33,583 nucleotides of DNA from positions 1 to 33,583 of the forward strand of contig JAQVJP010000014.1 of assembly GCA_028695145.1 (NCBI GenBank), in the 5' to 3' direction. The notes beneath the pieces are model-generated. The model saw only the letters and a program-made list of their open reading frames with translations, ran no database searches and was not told where the DNA came from. A program made the position numbers and the translations under genes. Below are positions 15,797-23,798 of this stretch, piece by piece (position 1 is the first letter of the stretch; each line of letters opens with the position of its first letter). The stretch comes from Eubacteriales bacterium (lineage in GTDB: Bacteria > Bacillota > Clostridia > Saccharofermentanales > UBA5734).

Positions 15797-17089
15797 ATGA
15801 GAAAAAATAACAAGAATAGTTTACATAAATTGGATCTTTCCGTGAATGAACCAGCTGTACGAGAGATAGGAACCGATAGAGAAGATATTCAAGAAGAGTT
15901 TTTTGAGTATGCAGATCTTAAGGGGTTACAGAGGGTTCGTCTTTTTTTTGCAGGATTGATCGATCGGTTCAGAAAAATAATTGATGGAATTATTATGCAG
16001 ACAGCAAATCTTCATGGACCTGCTGCCGCGTTGGCTCCTGTGACGGCAATCCTTGTGGTTTTTACTATAGTGATTTATATGACTGTAGGTGGCGGTGCCG
16101 CTTTGAAACAACAGACACAGATAACTTGTGTTGACGAAGAACAATATATGCAGCTTGCAGGCTATGAATCTCAGGGTTATCTGGATTCGGACTTCAACCG
16201 TGGTAATGGTTATGACATGGACGTAACAGATGAAATTGATGTCAGTGAAGCAGCAGCAACAACAATTTCAGAAACTGTTGATTTGACCACAGAGACCGCT
16301 GAAACTGATCAGGCAGATGAGACCACTCTGTCAGAGGAAACTGAACAGATTGAGGAAACGACTGTTGAGACGACTCTTGAAGAATCTACAGAAAACCAAG
16401 TGATATTCGAGAATGTTGATCAGATTATGTATCTTACCGCAAATAAAGTTAATCTCAGAAGCAATCCGGATACTTCAAGTGAGATTCTGGATATAATAAG
16501 CCTTGGCAGTGAACTGCATCGCACCGGTGTCTCAGAAAAATGGAGCAGGGTTATATCTGTAAGCGGCATTGAAGGCTACATTGTCAGCAAGTATCTGAGT
16601 GATACCAAACCGGAACCAACTCCTGTTCCGACACCAGAACCAACGACCGCGCCAACCGCAGCTCCGACATCCGCACCGGTTCAGGCCGATGTAACGCCAG
16701 ATTCCGCAATAAGCGCGGACATGCAGCAACAGATTGTTTCGGCTGCCTATGGCTTCCTGGGTACAGATTACGTTTATGCCGGCAGTGCCCCCGGTGGTTT
16801 TGATTGTTCTGGTTTTACAAGCTATATGTATCGTCATTTCTTCGGTATTGATTTGCCGCGAACAACTTCTGGACAGATCAATTCCGGTATATCAGTGCCG
16901 GTATCAGATATTCAGATTGGCGACATTATCTGTTTCGATTGGAAACGAAATGGCAGTTGTGATCATGTTGCGCTATATGTGGGAAATGGCAAATATATTG
17001 ACGCGTCTTATTCAGCTGATCAGGTGCGGGAAAAATCTCTCCGGCCTGATTTTGAACCGATATTGTCTGTACGAAGGATTGTATATTAA
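15797..17089 (+). CDS. SH3b-NlpC/P60 cell-wall endopeptidase, membrane-anchored
   Basis: Predicted gamma-D-glutamyl-diamino-acid endopeptidase that cleaves peptidoglycan stem peptides. A ~73-residue cytoplasmic region is followed by one membrane helix (about 74-99). An acidic Thr/Glu-rich extracellular stalk leads to an SH3b domain (about 214-268, starting NKVNLRSNPDTSSEILDI). A Pro/Thr-rich linker (PVPTPEPTTAPTAAPTSAP) joins it to the NlpC/P60 domain (about 312-430). Catalytic Cys337 is in GFDCSGF and His390 in CDHVALYVGNG. The third polar residue may be Asp in YIDASY. The N-terminal anchor replaces the usual secretion signal, so the enzyme should stay tethered to the cell. AGGAAGAGGG precedes the start. 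The gene pairs with the VanW gene downstream. Confidence 0.9.
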   Translation: MRKNNKNSLHKLDLSVNEPAVREIGTDREDIQEEFFEYADLKGLQRVRLFFAGLIDRFRKIIDGIIMQTANLHGPAAALAPVTAILVVFTIVIYMTVGGGAALKQQTQITCVDEEQYMQLAGYESQGYLDSDFNRGNGYDMDVTDEIDVSEAAATTISETVDLTTETAETDQADETTLSEETEQIEETTVETTLEESTENQVIFENVDQIMYLTANKVNLRSNPDTSSEILDIISLGSELHRTGVSEKWSRVISVSGIEGYIVSKYLSDTKPEPTPVPTPEPTTAPTAAPTSAPVQADVTPDSAISADMQQQIVSAAYGFLGTDYVYAGSAPGGFDCSGFTSYMYRHFFGIDLPRTTSGQINSGISVPVSDIQIGDIICFDWKRNGSCDHVALYVGNGKYIDASYSADQVREKSLRPDFEPILSVRRIVY

Positions 17090-17105
17090 TTATTAATAGT
17101 ATAAT
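17079..17105 (+). promoter_or_regulatory. Possible promoter of the VanW gene
   Basis: TTGTAT and TATAAT flank a 15-bp spacer in the gap after the NlpC/P60 gene. The boxes are good but the spacing is short, so co-transcription from upstream is equally possible. Confidence 0.35.
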
Positions 17106-17172
17106 GCGGCAACTGTTTATGTGATTGGTGTTTGCTGCTTGTCAAGTATTGAGTTTCGAAAGGAAATATAAC

Positions 17173-18813
17173 ATGTCTTCACAAACAAATGAGCAGGTGA
17201 TGCTGACCCCCGAAGCCGGATCGACAACATTCTGGCGCAGACCAGCTGTCTGGATCTCGGCAATAGTGCTTTTGATTGTTCTAATTGGCTCAATCGTAGC
17301 GTATTTTGCCTGGAATGCTTGGGATCAGGCGAGATTGAGACGGTTGGAAGAACAGCGTATTGAGCAGCAGCTGTTGGAAGAGGAGTCTCAAAGATACGAA
17401 GCAGCACGTGCTGAAGTTCTTATAGATAGTGTATATGAGGGTGTTTTCGTAAACGGAATTGATTTGTCTGGAAAAACACTTGATCAGATGTCGGCGCTGC
17501 TAAGGCAAGAAGAAAGTAAATTGCTTAACAGTATTAGTTATTCAATAAGTTTAGACGATCAAATATGGGATTATGATGCTGCTTCGCTTGGCGTAACCAG
17601 CAACGTTGATGAGGTTATAAAAACAGTCTGGGAAACTGGGCGGATCAGTGGACAGATGGATGAGAAGTCGCAAATATATGATCGCCAGGAGCAGATACAT
17701 AAGCTTGCTGAGAACCCAATAGAATTGCAAATTGAACTGAACAGTCAATGGGATATTTTTGCCGGTGAGGTAGAAGCTGTTGCTGAGTCTTTGGCAATTG
17801 AGCCTGTAGACGCACAAGTAACTGGTTTTGATGTCGCGAGCAAGCGTTTTCTCATAACTGAAATGGCTGATGGACGGGTTGTGCTGGCCGACAAGGTGCT
17901 AAATGAGATTAAGAATGATTTCGCTGGTGGTAAATTAAATGGTGAATATTCTTACGATGTTGAGCCGGCCGCGGCACAAGGAGCAGATCTTGCAGCCAAA
18001 TTGTCTGGGCTGGGATTGGTGGCACAGGCGAAAACACTGGCACCTGCGCCAGATGCCGGCCGTGATAATAATTTGACACTGATTGTGCGGGCTCTGAATG
18101 GACATGTTATTTTGCCGGGAGAAACTTTTTCTTTTAATGGTGTTATCGGCAGAAGAACTGCTGCAAAAGGGTACATGGCAGCTGGTGCTATCTCGGATGG
18201 GGCTCTTATAAAAACAATTGGCGGTGGTATTTGCCAGCCCAATACCACTCTCTATCAGGCCGTGCTAAAAGCCGATCTGAACGTAATTGAGAGATACCCG
18301 CATTCATTTCCCAGTACTTACACTGATGTTGGTCTTGATGCCGCTATAGACTGGGGCAGCGCGGATATGAAATTTGTTAATAATACAGATTATCCAATTG
18401 CGATAGTCTGTTGGTATAATAAACCGGATCTCGTATTCCAGATATATGGCAGACCACTGCCGGAAGGTGTTTCGATTAGTTTGAAATCCGAAGTTACAGC
18501 CAATGAGCCGCCGGAAGGTCCGATTGAGAATCTTGTTCCGGATATGGAACCAGGAACTCGTGTTCTGAAGCGCGCTCCGCACAATATGATCAAATCGAGA
18601 GCATATAAAATTTACACTAAGAATGGTGAGTTCCTTCGTAGTGAGGAAATCAGATCCAGCTATTATCGACCAATTAGGGCTATTTACGAAGTAGGGCCGC
18701 CGAAACCAACTCCTGAACCGACTCCGGTACCGCCCGATCCCACTCCGGCGCCCACAGAAGCTGAGCCGGAGACAGCGCCGGAAGGTTCTGAAGAAACTAC
18801 CGCTGCTGCTTAA
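17173..18813 (+). CDS. VanW family protein with PG-binding domain
   Basis: Membrane-anchored extracellular protein of unknown biochemical function, common in Clostridia. A short cytoplasmic part and a membrane helix (26-48) precede a charged helical neck (50-85). A putative peptidoglycan-binding region contains VFVNGIDLSGKTLDQ (91-105). The VanW domain occupies about residues 295-410 and includes GETFSFNGVIGRRTAAKGY and GGGICQPNTTLYQA. The usual form of the latter motif is GGGICQ-V-S-S/T-T, so Pro-Asn here is a deviation. The C-terminus is a Pro/Thr/Glu-rich tail much like the linker of the neighbouring NlpC/P60 protein. I start at the ATG at 17173, with AAAGGAAA upstream; a TTG at 17125 would add 16 residues without a ribosome site. 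Confidence 0.88.
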   Translation: MSSQTNEQVMLTPEAGSTTFWRRPAVWISAIVLLIVLIGSIVAYFAWNAWDQARLRRLEEQRIEQQLLEEESQRYEAARAEVLIDSVYEGVFVNGIDLSGKTLDQMSALLRQEESKLLNSISYSISLDDQIWDYDAASLGVTSNVDEVIKTVWETGRISGQMDEKSQIYDRQEQIHKLAENPIELQIELNSQWDIFAGEVEAVAESLAIEPVDAQVTGFDVASKRFLITEMADGRVVLADKVLNEIKNDFAGGKLNGEYSYDVEPAAAQGADLAAKLSGLGLVAQAKTLAPAPDAGRDNNLTLIVRALNGHVILPGETFSFNGVIGRRTAAKGYMAAGAISDGALIKTIGGGICQPNTTLYQAVLKADLNVIERYPHSFPSTYTDVGLDAAIDWGSADMKFVNNTDYPIAIVCWYNKPDLVFQIYGRPLPEGVSISLKSEVTANEPPEGPIENLVPDMEPGTRVLKRAPHNMIKSRAYKIYTKNGEFLRSEEIRSSYYRPIRAIYEVGPPKPTPEPTPVPPDPTPAPTEAEPETAPEGSEETTAAA

Positions 18814-18833
18814 TGTGATATGTCTACAGAGCT

Positions 18834-18868
18834 ACAGAGCCTGCAGCAATATAGGCTGCAGGCTCTGT
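18834..18868. terminator. Hairpin between convergent VanW and PHP genes
   Basis: A perfect 14-bp inverted repeat (ACAGAGCCTGCAGC and complement) has a 7-nt loop. It lies between two genes that end towards each other, 20 bp after the VanW stop and just before the PHP stop. Neither side has a proper T-tract, so it may terminate poorly or serve as a 3'-end stabiliser. Confidence 0.6.
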
Positions 18869-18869
18869 G

Positions 18870-20228
18870 TCAATAGAACTTGATATTCCCGGAAAATAAG
18901 CTTGTGTGAGATTTATTACGGCCGTGGTCATCACTGCCGCCTGTACGCAACAGCAGCAGTTCGATCGCGATATCGGAAAGCAGCTGTTGCTCTTGTTTAT
19001 CAGCTTCGCCGTGGTATGCTTCGATTCCTGACAGCCCCCATGATTTGTACGTTTTGAAGCGATTAAGCAATAATTTTCTCGTTTCAGCAGAACCACGAGG
19101 ACGACACCAACCGTATAATGCCGGATGCGCGAGCACCGCGACTCCACCGGCAAGTCGTATATGCCTGATTGCCTCTGATAGAGATGGCCTTGGCCTTTCG
19201 ACATAGCCGGGCTGTCCATAGCCTAAGAGCTCGGCAAAAGCCTGCGACGTGGTTTTTACGTAGCCTCTTGCTTTTAACAGCAGAGCCATCTGCATACGAC
19301 CTACGCTGAAATCGCCGGATGCGTTAAGCTCATCAATACTGATGTCATATCCCAAAGCTTGCAGTCTGGCTATCATATCAAGATTTCTGCGTTCGCGTGC
19401 CTGCTGTTGCTCCTGCAGGAATTCTAATATTCTTTCATATCCTCCATAAGGGAAATATGCCAGCAAGTGCAGCTCACGTTCTTCTTGTACGGAAATTTCG
19501 ACACCAGGAACAAACAATGTTTCATCAGAAGTGATGCTAACTTCTTCCTGTAGACGCGAAGTTTTATCAGCCAAATAGGTTTCGACCAGCGCGGCTGCTT
19601 CTGTATTATCGTGATCGGTAATGGCAAAAGTCCGGAGCTTCGCTTCAAAGACACGGTTACAAACTTGTTCAGGTGTGTCACTGCTATCTGAAGCAGTAGT
19701 ATGAATGTGCAGGTCAGCTCCGCCAAGCTGCATTCTATGCTTGATGAATACTTCCGGTGTTGTGTGACCGATAAGGTACATAGATTGACTGCCGGCAAGA
19801 AGCCTGGTTCTGAAGTCGGAGTAGGATGCTTGTGCCAGTATAGTTGGTGCAAACAACTCCTGGTCGATTGCCAGGCAAACTTCTGATATACCTGTGCTAT
19901 TACCAGATATGATCAAGCGATTTGAACATAAGTATTTGATTTTGTTGTAATAATACTCAGTGCAAAAAGCAAGGTGGCAGCTTGTACTGTCAGCTATACT
20001 AATAAAATTATCAGCTGGCTGTGGCTCATACAGATCAAATTTTGAAAAATTAGCATTTTCGTTTTCTGTATTTGATTTGTATTCGCGAAAAAGCTCACTA
20101 AACTTGGTCAAAACCAACTCATGAGCTTCAGATTTGTTCTCAATATTTAAATATTGCAGCAGTTCTTCTGTGCTGGCTATCGGCCGCGGATTATTATCCG
20201 CGGCCGCCTTCATAACTGGAATTATCAT
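18870..20228 (-). CDS. PHP phosphoesterase (RNase AM/TrpH-like) with unknown N-terminal region
   Basis: The C-terminal ~280 residues are a complete PHP metal-dependent phosphoesterase of the YciV/TrpH type, whose known members hydrolyse 3',5'-nucleoside bisphosphates or trim RNA 5' ends. Metal ligands are visible as DLHIH (His174, His176), Asp181, DHD (205-207), PGVEIS, ELHLLAYF, VLAHPA, AYHGE and GGSDDHG. The family is usually about 280 residues; here ~170 extra residues precede it. I do not recognise this part. It is soluble, with four cysteines (84, 89, 101, 118). The start codon follows the aldolase stop by 17 bp, with GGAG about 11 bases upstream, so the two are probably one operon. A strong hairpin lies just inside the gene. 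Substrate unknown. Confidence 0.82.
   Translation of the reverse strand: MIIPVMKAAADNNPRPIASTEELLQYLNIENKSEAHELVLTKFSELFREYKSNTENENANFSKFDLYEPQPADNFISIADSTSCHLAFCTEYYYNKIKYLCSNRLIISGNSTGISEVCLAIDQELFAPTILAQASYSDFRTRLLAGSQSMYLIGHTTPEVFIKHRMQLGGADLHIHTTASDSSDTPEQVCNRVFEAKLRTFAITDHDNTEAAALVETYLADKTSRLQEEVSITSDETLFVPGVEISVQEERELHLLAYFPYGGYERILEFLQEQQQARERRNLDMIARLQALGYDISIDELNASGDFSVGRMQMALLLKARGYVKTTSQAFAELLGYGQPGYVERPRPSLSEAIRHIRLAGGVAVLAHPALYGWCRPRGSAETRKLLLNRFKTYKSWGLSGIEAYHGEADKQEQQLLSDIAIELLLLRTGGSDDHGRNKSHTSLFSGNIKFY
20181..20206 (-). repeat. GC-rich perfect inverted repeat inside the PHP gene start
   Basis: CGGCCGCGGAT and its exact complement ATCCGCGGCCG are separated by 4 nt. The repeat lies 22-47 nt into the PHP coding sequence, covering codons for AAADNNPRP. 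In the mRNA it would form a very stable 11-bp stem-loop close to the initiation site. No U-tract follows, so it is not a normal terminator; a role in limiting translation or in mRNA processing is possible. Confidence 0.7.
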
Positions 20229-20245
20229 AATTATTAGTCTCCGGT

Positions 20246-21538
20246 TTATTCAGCAAGATTAAATGCAACATGAATATCAGCCACTTCCTGATCGGATATC
20301 TGAACAATTGATCCAAGCCTCTTGCTGGCTATTATGGCATGTGCGCTGTATTCAGCAACCTCCAGACGATCAAAAGCGTTGAGCAGGTTTTGGCCTGTAA
20401 CTATAACGCAGTCATTTTCGCAAAGAATAACCGGTGTTTTGTGACTTATGATATCTGCCGTCATATCCGGCTGCATGAAGCTCGCGCCAAATGGAATCTT
20501 CTCGATGTTTCGCAGCATTATGTAGCTCTCTGGTATTGTTCTTGAATCAAAAGGCTCGTCTGTAACGGCAAAGGCCATCGTATATGGTGGATGTGCGATC
20601 AGGATCGAGTTAATTTCTTCATTGCGATTGTATATTTTGTCGTGAAGCAGCGCTGATCGGCTTGGTGTTTTGCCTTCTTCGTGGGCGCCGTCTTTTACCA
20701 ATACCAGATCTTCAGCCGCGAGATATTTGCGATCCATACCATATGGTGTGATCAAAAAAGAGTTGTCAGAGAGCCTTACTGAGTAGGTGCCTTGTGTGCT
20801 GGTGAACAGACTCTGTTCATATGATCTGTGAATAAGCTTGATCATGTCACGTCGGGCGGCTTTTTCTTCGCTTGTATGTCCTTGAGATTTGAAGGTCGGC
20901 ATTTCAGGCGTGTTTTTCATGCGTGAGATGTTTATAAGTCTATCATCAAGAGTACGGACATTGCCAAGAGCGATGGCATGCAGCTCAATTCTGGCGCTGA
21001 ACTCGAGTGTTTCGAAGGCCATAAAGGCATCGAACAGTGATTTTGACCCAATTACAACACCGTGATTTTCTAATAAAACTGTTGAGTAACCTTCATCAAA
21101 TTTCTTTGCTATCTTCTCACCAAGATCATCACTTCCCGGCAATCCATATGGCGCCATCGCGATTTTTCCGCAGATCAGGTTTACATTTGGAATCAGGCGC
21201 ACATCAGGCAGTCTACGTACTATGCTGAACGCGACAAGCGCAGAAGGATGGGCATGAAGCACTGATTTGATATCAGATCTTCTTCTATATACAGACTGGT
21301 GAAAGGGTAGTTCGCTCGACGGCTTGTGCTTGCCAATTATGGTTCCGTCGTTTTTTACACAAACCATGTCATCCCTGGTCAGGCTGCCTTTATCAACTCC
21401 GCCCGGAGTTATCCAGAGATCACCCTGTTCATCCATGATTGACAGATTGCCGCCGGATGTTGTTGTCATGCCATAATTATAAATGCGATCCATGATCATA
21501 ACTAACTGATCAGCCGGGTGTAACAATTCAAAATTCAT
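20246..21538 (-). CDS. Tandem class II aldolase/adducin-domain protein
   Basis: Two class II aldolase/adducin domains in one 430-residue chain. The family includes zinc enzymes acting on fuculose-, rhamnulose- and ribulose-phosphates. Domain 1 (about 1-200) keeps the catalytic glutamate Glu76 (SSELPFH) and zinc ligands His95 and His97 (HAHP) and His159 (ENHG). Domain 2 (about 215-415) aligns by eye, but the same positions read Ser (PSRSALLH), Ile (ILIAHP) and Asp (CENDCV). Two of three zinc histidines and the catalytic acid are therefore lost, and only domain 1 should be active. AAGGAGGAG precedes the ATG. The gene lies immediately upstream of the PHP gene. The natural substrate is unknown. 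Confidence 0.87.
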   Translation of the reverse strand: MNFELLHPADQLVMIMDRIYNYGMTTTSGGNLSIMDEQGDLWITPGGVDKGSLTRDDMVCVKNDGTIIGKHKPSSELPFHQSVYRRRSDIKSVLHAHPSALVAFSIVRRLPDVRLIPNVNLICGKIAMAPYGLPGSDDLGEKIAKKFDEGYSTVLLENHGVVIGSKSLFDAFMAFETLEFSARIELHAIALGNVRTLDDRLINISRMKNTPEMPTFKSQGHTSEEKAARRDMIKLIHRSYEQSLFTSTQGTYSVRLSDNSFLITPYGMDRKYLAAEDLVLVKDGAHEEGKTPSRSALLHDKIYNRNEEINSILIAHPPYTMAFAVTDEPFDSRTIPESYIMLRNIEKIPFGASFMQPDMTADIISHKTPVILCENDCVIVTGQNLLNAFDRLEVAEYSAHAIIASKRLGSIVQISDQEVADIHVAFNLAE

Positions 21539-21578
21539 ACATTCTCCTCCTTAAGCTGAGTACGGATTGATTGATGTG

Positions 21579-21606
21579 TTTATATATAACAGTGGGCTGT
21601 TACCAA
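21579..21606 (-). promoter_or_regulatory. Promoter of the aldolase-PHP pair
   Basis: On the minus strand TTGGTA (21606-21601) and TATAAA (21584-21579) are 16 bp apart, giving a start near 21572, about 34 nt before the aldolase ATG. A further TATAAT (21616-21611) lacks a -35 box. No terminator was found after the upstream membrane-protein gene, so read-through from the glycosyltransferase genes is also possible. Confidence 0.45.
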
Positions 21607-21641
21607 AACCATTATACTCCAATTAAGGCGGTAAACGGACG

Positions 21642-23795
21642 TCAGTTTGTTCGCAAACTATAAATAATTGTTTGTTCTTGATCGTTGAAAACCGTTGCGG
21701 TTGTGAAGTTTTCTGCAAAATAGTCCTCGTTTACTGTGAACTGATCATGCTGCCTGAGACTATTGTCGAATATGACAAAATCAATATTGTTATCGACAGC
21801 GAATTTCTCCAGTTCCGCAGGCTTGAGCTGCCCGGATAGAATCTGCTGTTCAACCGCCAGCCTGTCTCCGGTATCGTGTCCCGCTGACCAGGCATAATAG
21901 CTGTGTCCAAGCCAGAGCAGGCGACCTGTTAAGAAAAAGCTGTGGTAATGCCAGGGTGCCGCGATAAAAACGGCGTCACGTTCTGTATTGCCAATAATCC
22001 AATTATTAACAGGCGTGTCATATTCGATCGTATAGTAACCCTGATTAGCATTGGCAAATATATGCCATTCCACGAAACCGGTACAAGTCATAATCAAGCA
22101 GATTAGAATAGCGGACAAGCGAGAAGTAAATACTTTTGCGATGCTGGCAGCAGTTTTCCACCTATCGCGACCGGTGACGCTCTGGTGTTGTTTGTACATA
22201 GTACGTGGAGTCAGCCATAGTCTTGCCAGTAGATCTGCCAACCAGATATTCAGAAGCATCAAACTGATCATGACATATTTGTGATTCACTGTGACATCGG
22301 GAGTTAATGATAAAACAAAAGCGATTGCCAAGGGTGCGCATGAGGCGGTAATCATAACTCTTGAGCGATTTTTCGCGAAGAAAAAAATAATAAGAACAAG
22401 TGGCAGCAGAATTCCTGTCAGCTCAAGCAAATATCTGAGAACTCCGCCGATCGATTTATCTTCAGCAATGAAACCCCAGAACCATTGTATACCAATACCT
22501 CCCGTGTTGTTGCTTGTGAACATTCGTAATTGAATTAGTGAACCGATAACAGCAGCTAACGCGGTGATCAAATAATGAAGTTTAGCTCTGCTAAACAAGG
22601 CCATAACTGCCAGAACCGCAAGTGTGGCGATTAGTGCTGAACCATGCCAGTAGGCCATTAGTGATAGGATGACAGAAGCAAAAATTGTTGTGGATATTCT
22701 GTCATTATTATCGCCAAGCCAGCCTCTGTGCAATTGCGCGAAGCTTCTGTCGGTTTTTAATGTTGGTAAAAATAACAGAATTATTAATAACATTATTGCC
22801 AGAGCGGGCATTAAATGCCTCTGATTGGCGTAGACATTGACAGTCCATAAACCCCATTCATCTCTGGGGGTATTGCCGATGAAGGTGCGTTGATATTTAA
22901 TCGCAGTGAACCAGGCTGACATTTCCCAGCCGTACTGTTCGTATAATGATTGTAGATATGTGAAGATGGCAAATGAGCTGCGCGCGAGTGTCAGTAGTGG
23001 CGCCAGAAGAAAAACAGATAACCGCTTTGTTAGCGCTGCTGCCAACGTCCCGAGCAAAATAAGAGCGCTGATCATGCCAAGAATAGAGAGCAGATTGAGT
23101 GAAGCGCTGATGGATAAACCGAGTTTAATCAGGTTGGCACACAGGAAAAAGAAGAGGAAGTGATATGACATTCCGTCGCCGGCAAAATGTGGGTACTGTG
23201 CCGGCCAGTTTTGCCCCTGACTGAACGAACTGATTACTGCTGTATGTGGCGCGAAATCGCTGAATACAGAATAGCCTGCTGATACAGTGCTGCCGTCACT
23301 TTTGAAGCTGATCAACATAAGCCAGCTTGCGAAAGCTGTGAAGAAGATAATCGAGCCCGTTATCAAGAATAACTGCCTGCGCGATATTTGGCGCAGGGCT
23401 TTTGCCAGGTAAGAATTTGAAAAAAATGATCTTAATGGTATTTGATAAGGACTGACCGCATGCTCTCGCTGAACAAAAATTATAGACCTCACTGCGACGA
23501 TTATGAAAACAGCTGCTAAAACTATTATGTTAATCGGAATGAGTGGGTGGATTTTTGTGTTTGGCAACAGTCTGTCATAAAAATAAGTTAGCAGCCAAAT
23601 GATCCAGGTCATAAAAAGAAGTCCGCTCCAGAGTGATCCCGCGGCATATGACAGAGCAGTCAATATTGATGTGAAGGCTGGTGGCTGCTTACCGGCGAAC
23701 AGTTTTTGCTGCCAGCTGCTGCATCCTCCGGTTGCTCTGGCCAGTGCCAGCCAGCCGATATACCAGGCTGCTGCGATGAATAAGAGCGCGGCCAT
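21642..23795 (-). CDS. Large multi-pass membrane protein, GT-C glycosyltransferase-like
   Basis: A 717-residue protein with roughly 12-14 hydrophobic helices and a soluble C-terminal part of ~120 residues. The first large outer loop contains SDFAPHTAVISSFSQGQNWP followed by FAGDGMSYHF, a layout seen in GT-C fold enzymes that use polyprenyl-phosphate sugars. The C-terminal part has TGRLLWLGHSYYAWSAG and an E-K-F-A-V-D-N-N-I-D-F-V segment, reminiscent of conserved features in related uncharacterised membrane proteins. It is encoded 3 bp after a polyprenyl-phosphate-type GT2 gene, which fits a donor-maker/acceptor-transferase pair. The sugar and acceptor are unknown. An O-antigen-ligase-like or simple membrane protein role cannot be excluded. 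Confidence 0.7.
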   Translation of the reverse strand: MAALLFIAAAWYIGWLALARATGGCSSWQQKLFAGKQPPAFTSILTALSYAAGSLWSGLLFMTWIIWLLTYFYDRLLPNTKIHPLIPINIIVLAAVFIIVAVRSIIFVQREHAVSPYQIPLRSFFSNSYLAKALRQISRRQLFLITGSIIFFTAFASWLMLISFKSDGSTVSAGYSVFSDFAPHTAVISSFSQGQNWPAQYPHFAGDGMSYHFLFFFLCANLIKLGLSISASLNLLSILGMISALILLGTLAAALTKRLSVFLLAPLLTLARSSFAIFTYLQSLYEQYGWEMSAWFTAIKYQRTFIGNTPRDEWGLWTVNVYANQRHLMPALAIMLLIILLFLPTLKTDRSFAQLHRGWLGDNNDRISTTIFASVILSLMAYWHGSALIATLAVLAVMALFSRAKLHYLITALAAVIGSLIQLRMFTSNNTGGIGIQWFWGFIAEDKSIGGVLRYLLELTGILLPLVLIIFFFAKNRSRVMITASCAPLAIAFVLSLTPDVTVNHKYVMISLMLLNIWLADLLARLWLTPRTMYKQHQSVTGRDRWKTAASIAKVFTSRLSAILICLIMTCTGFVEWHIFANANQGYYTIEYDTPVNNWIIGNTERDAVFIAAPWHYHSFFLTGRLLWLGHSYYAWSAGHDTGDRLAVEQQILSGQLKPAELEKFAVDNNIDFVIFDNSLRQHDQFTVNEDYFAENFTTATVFNDQEQTIIYSLRTN

Positions 23796-23798
23796 CTC

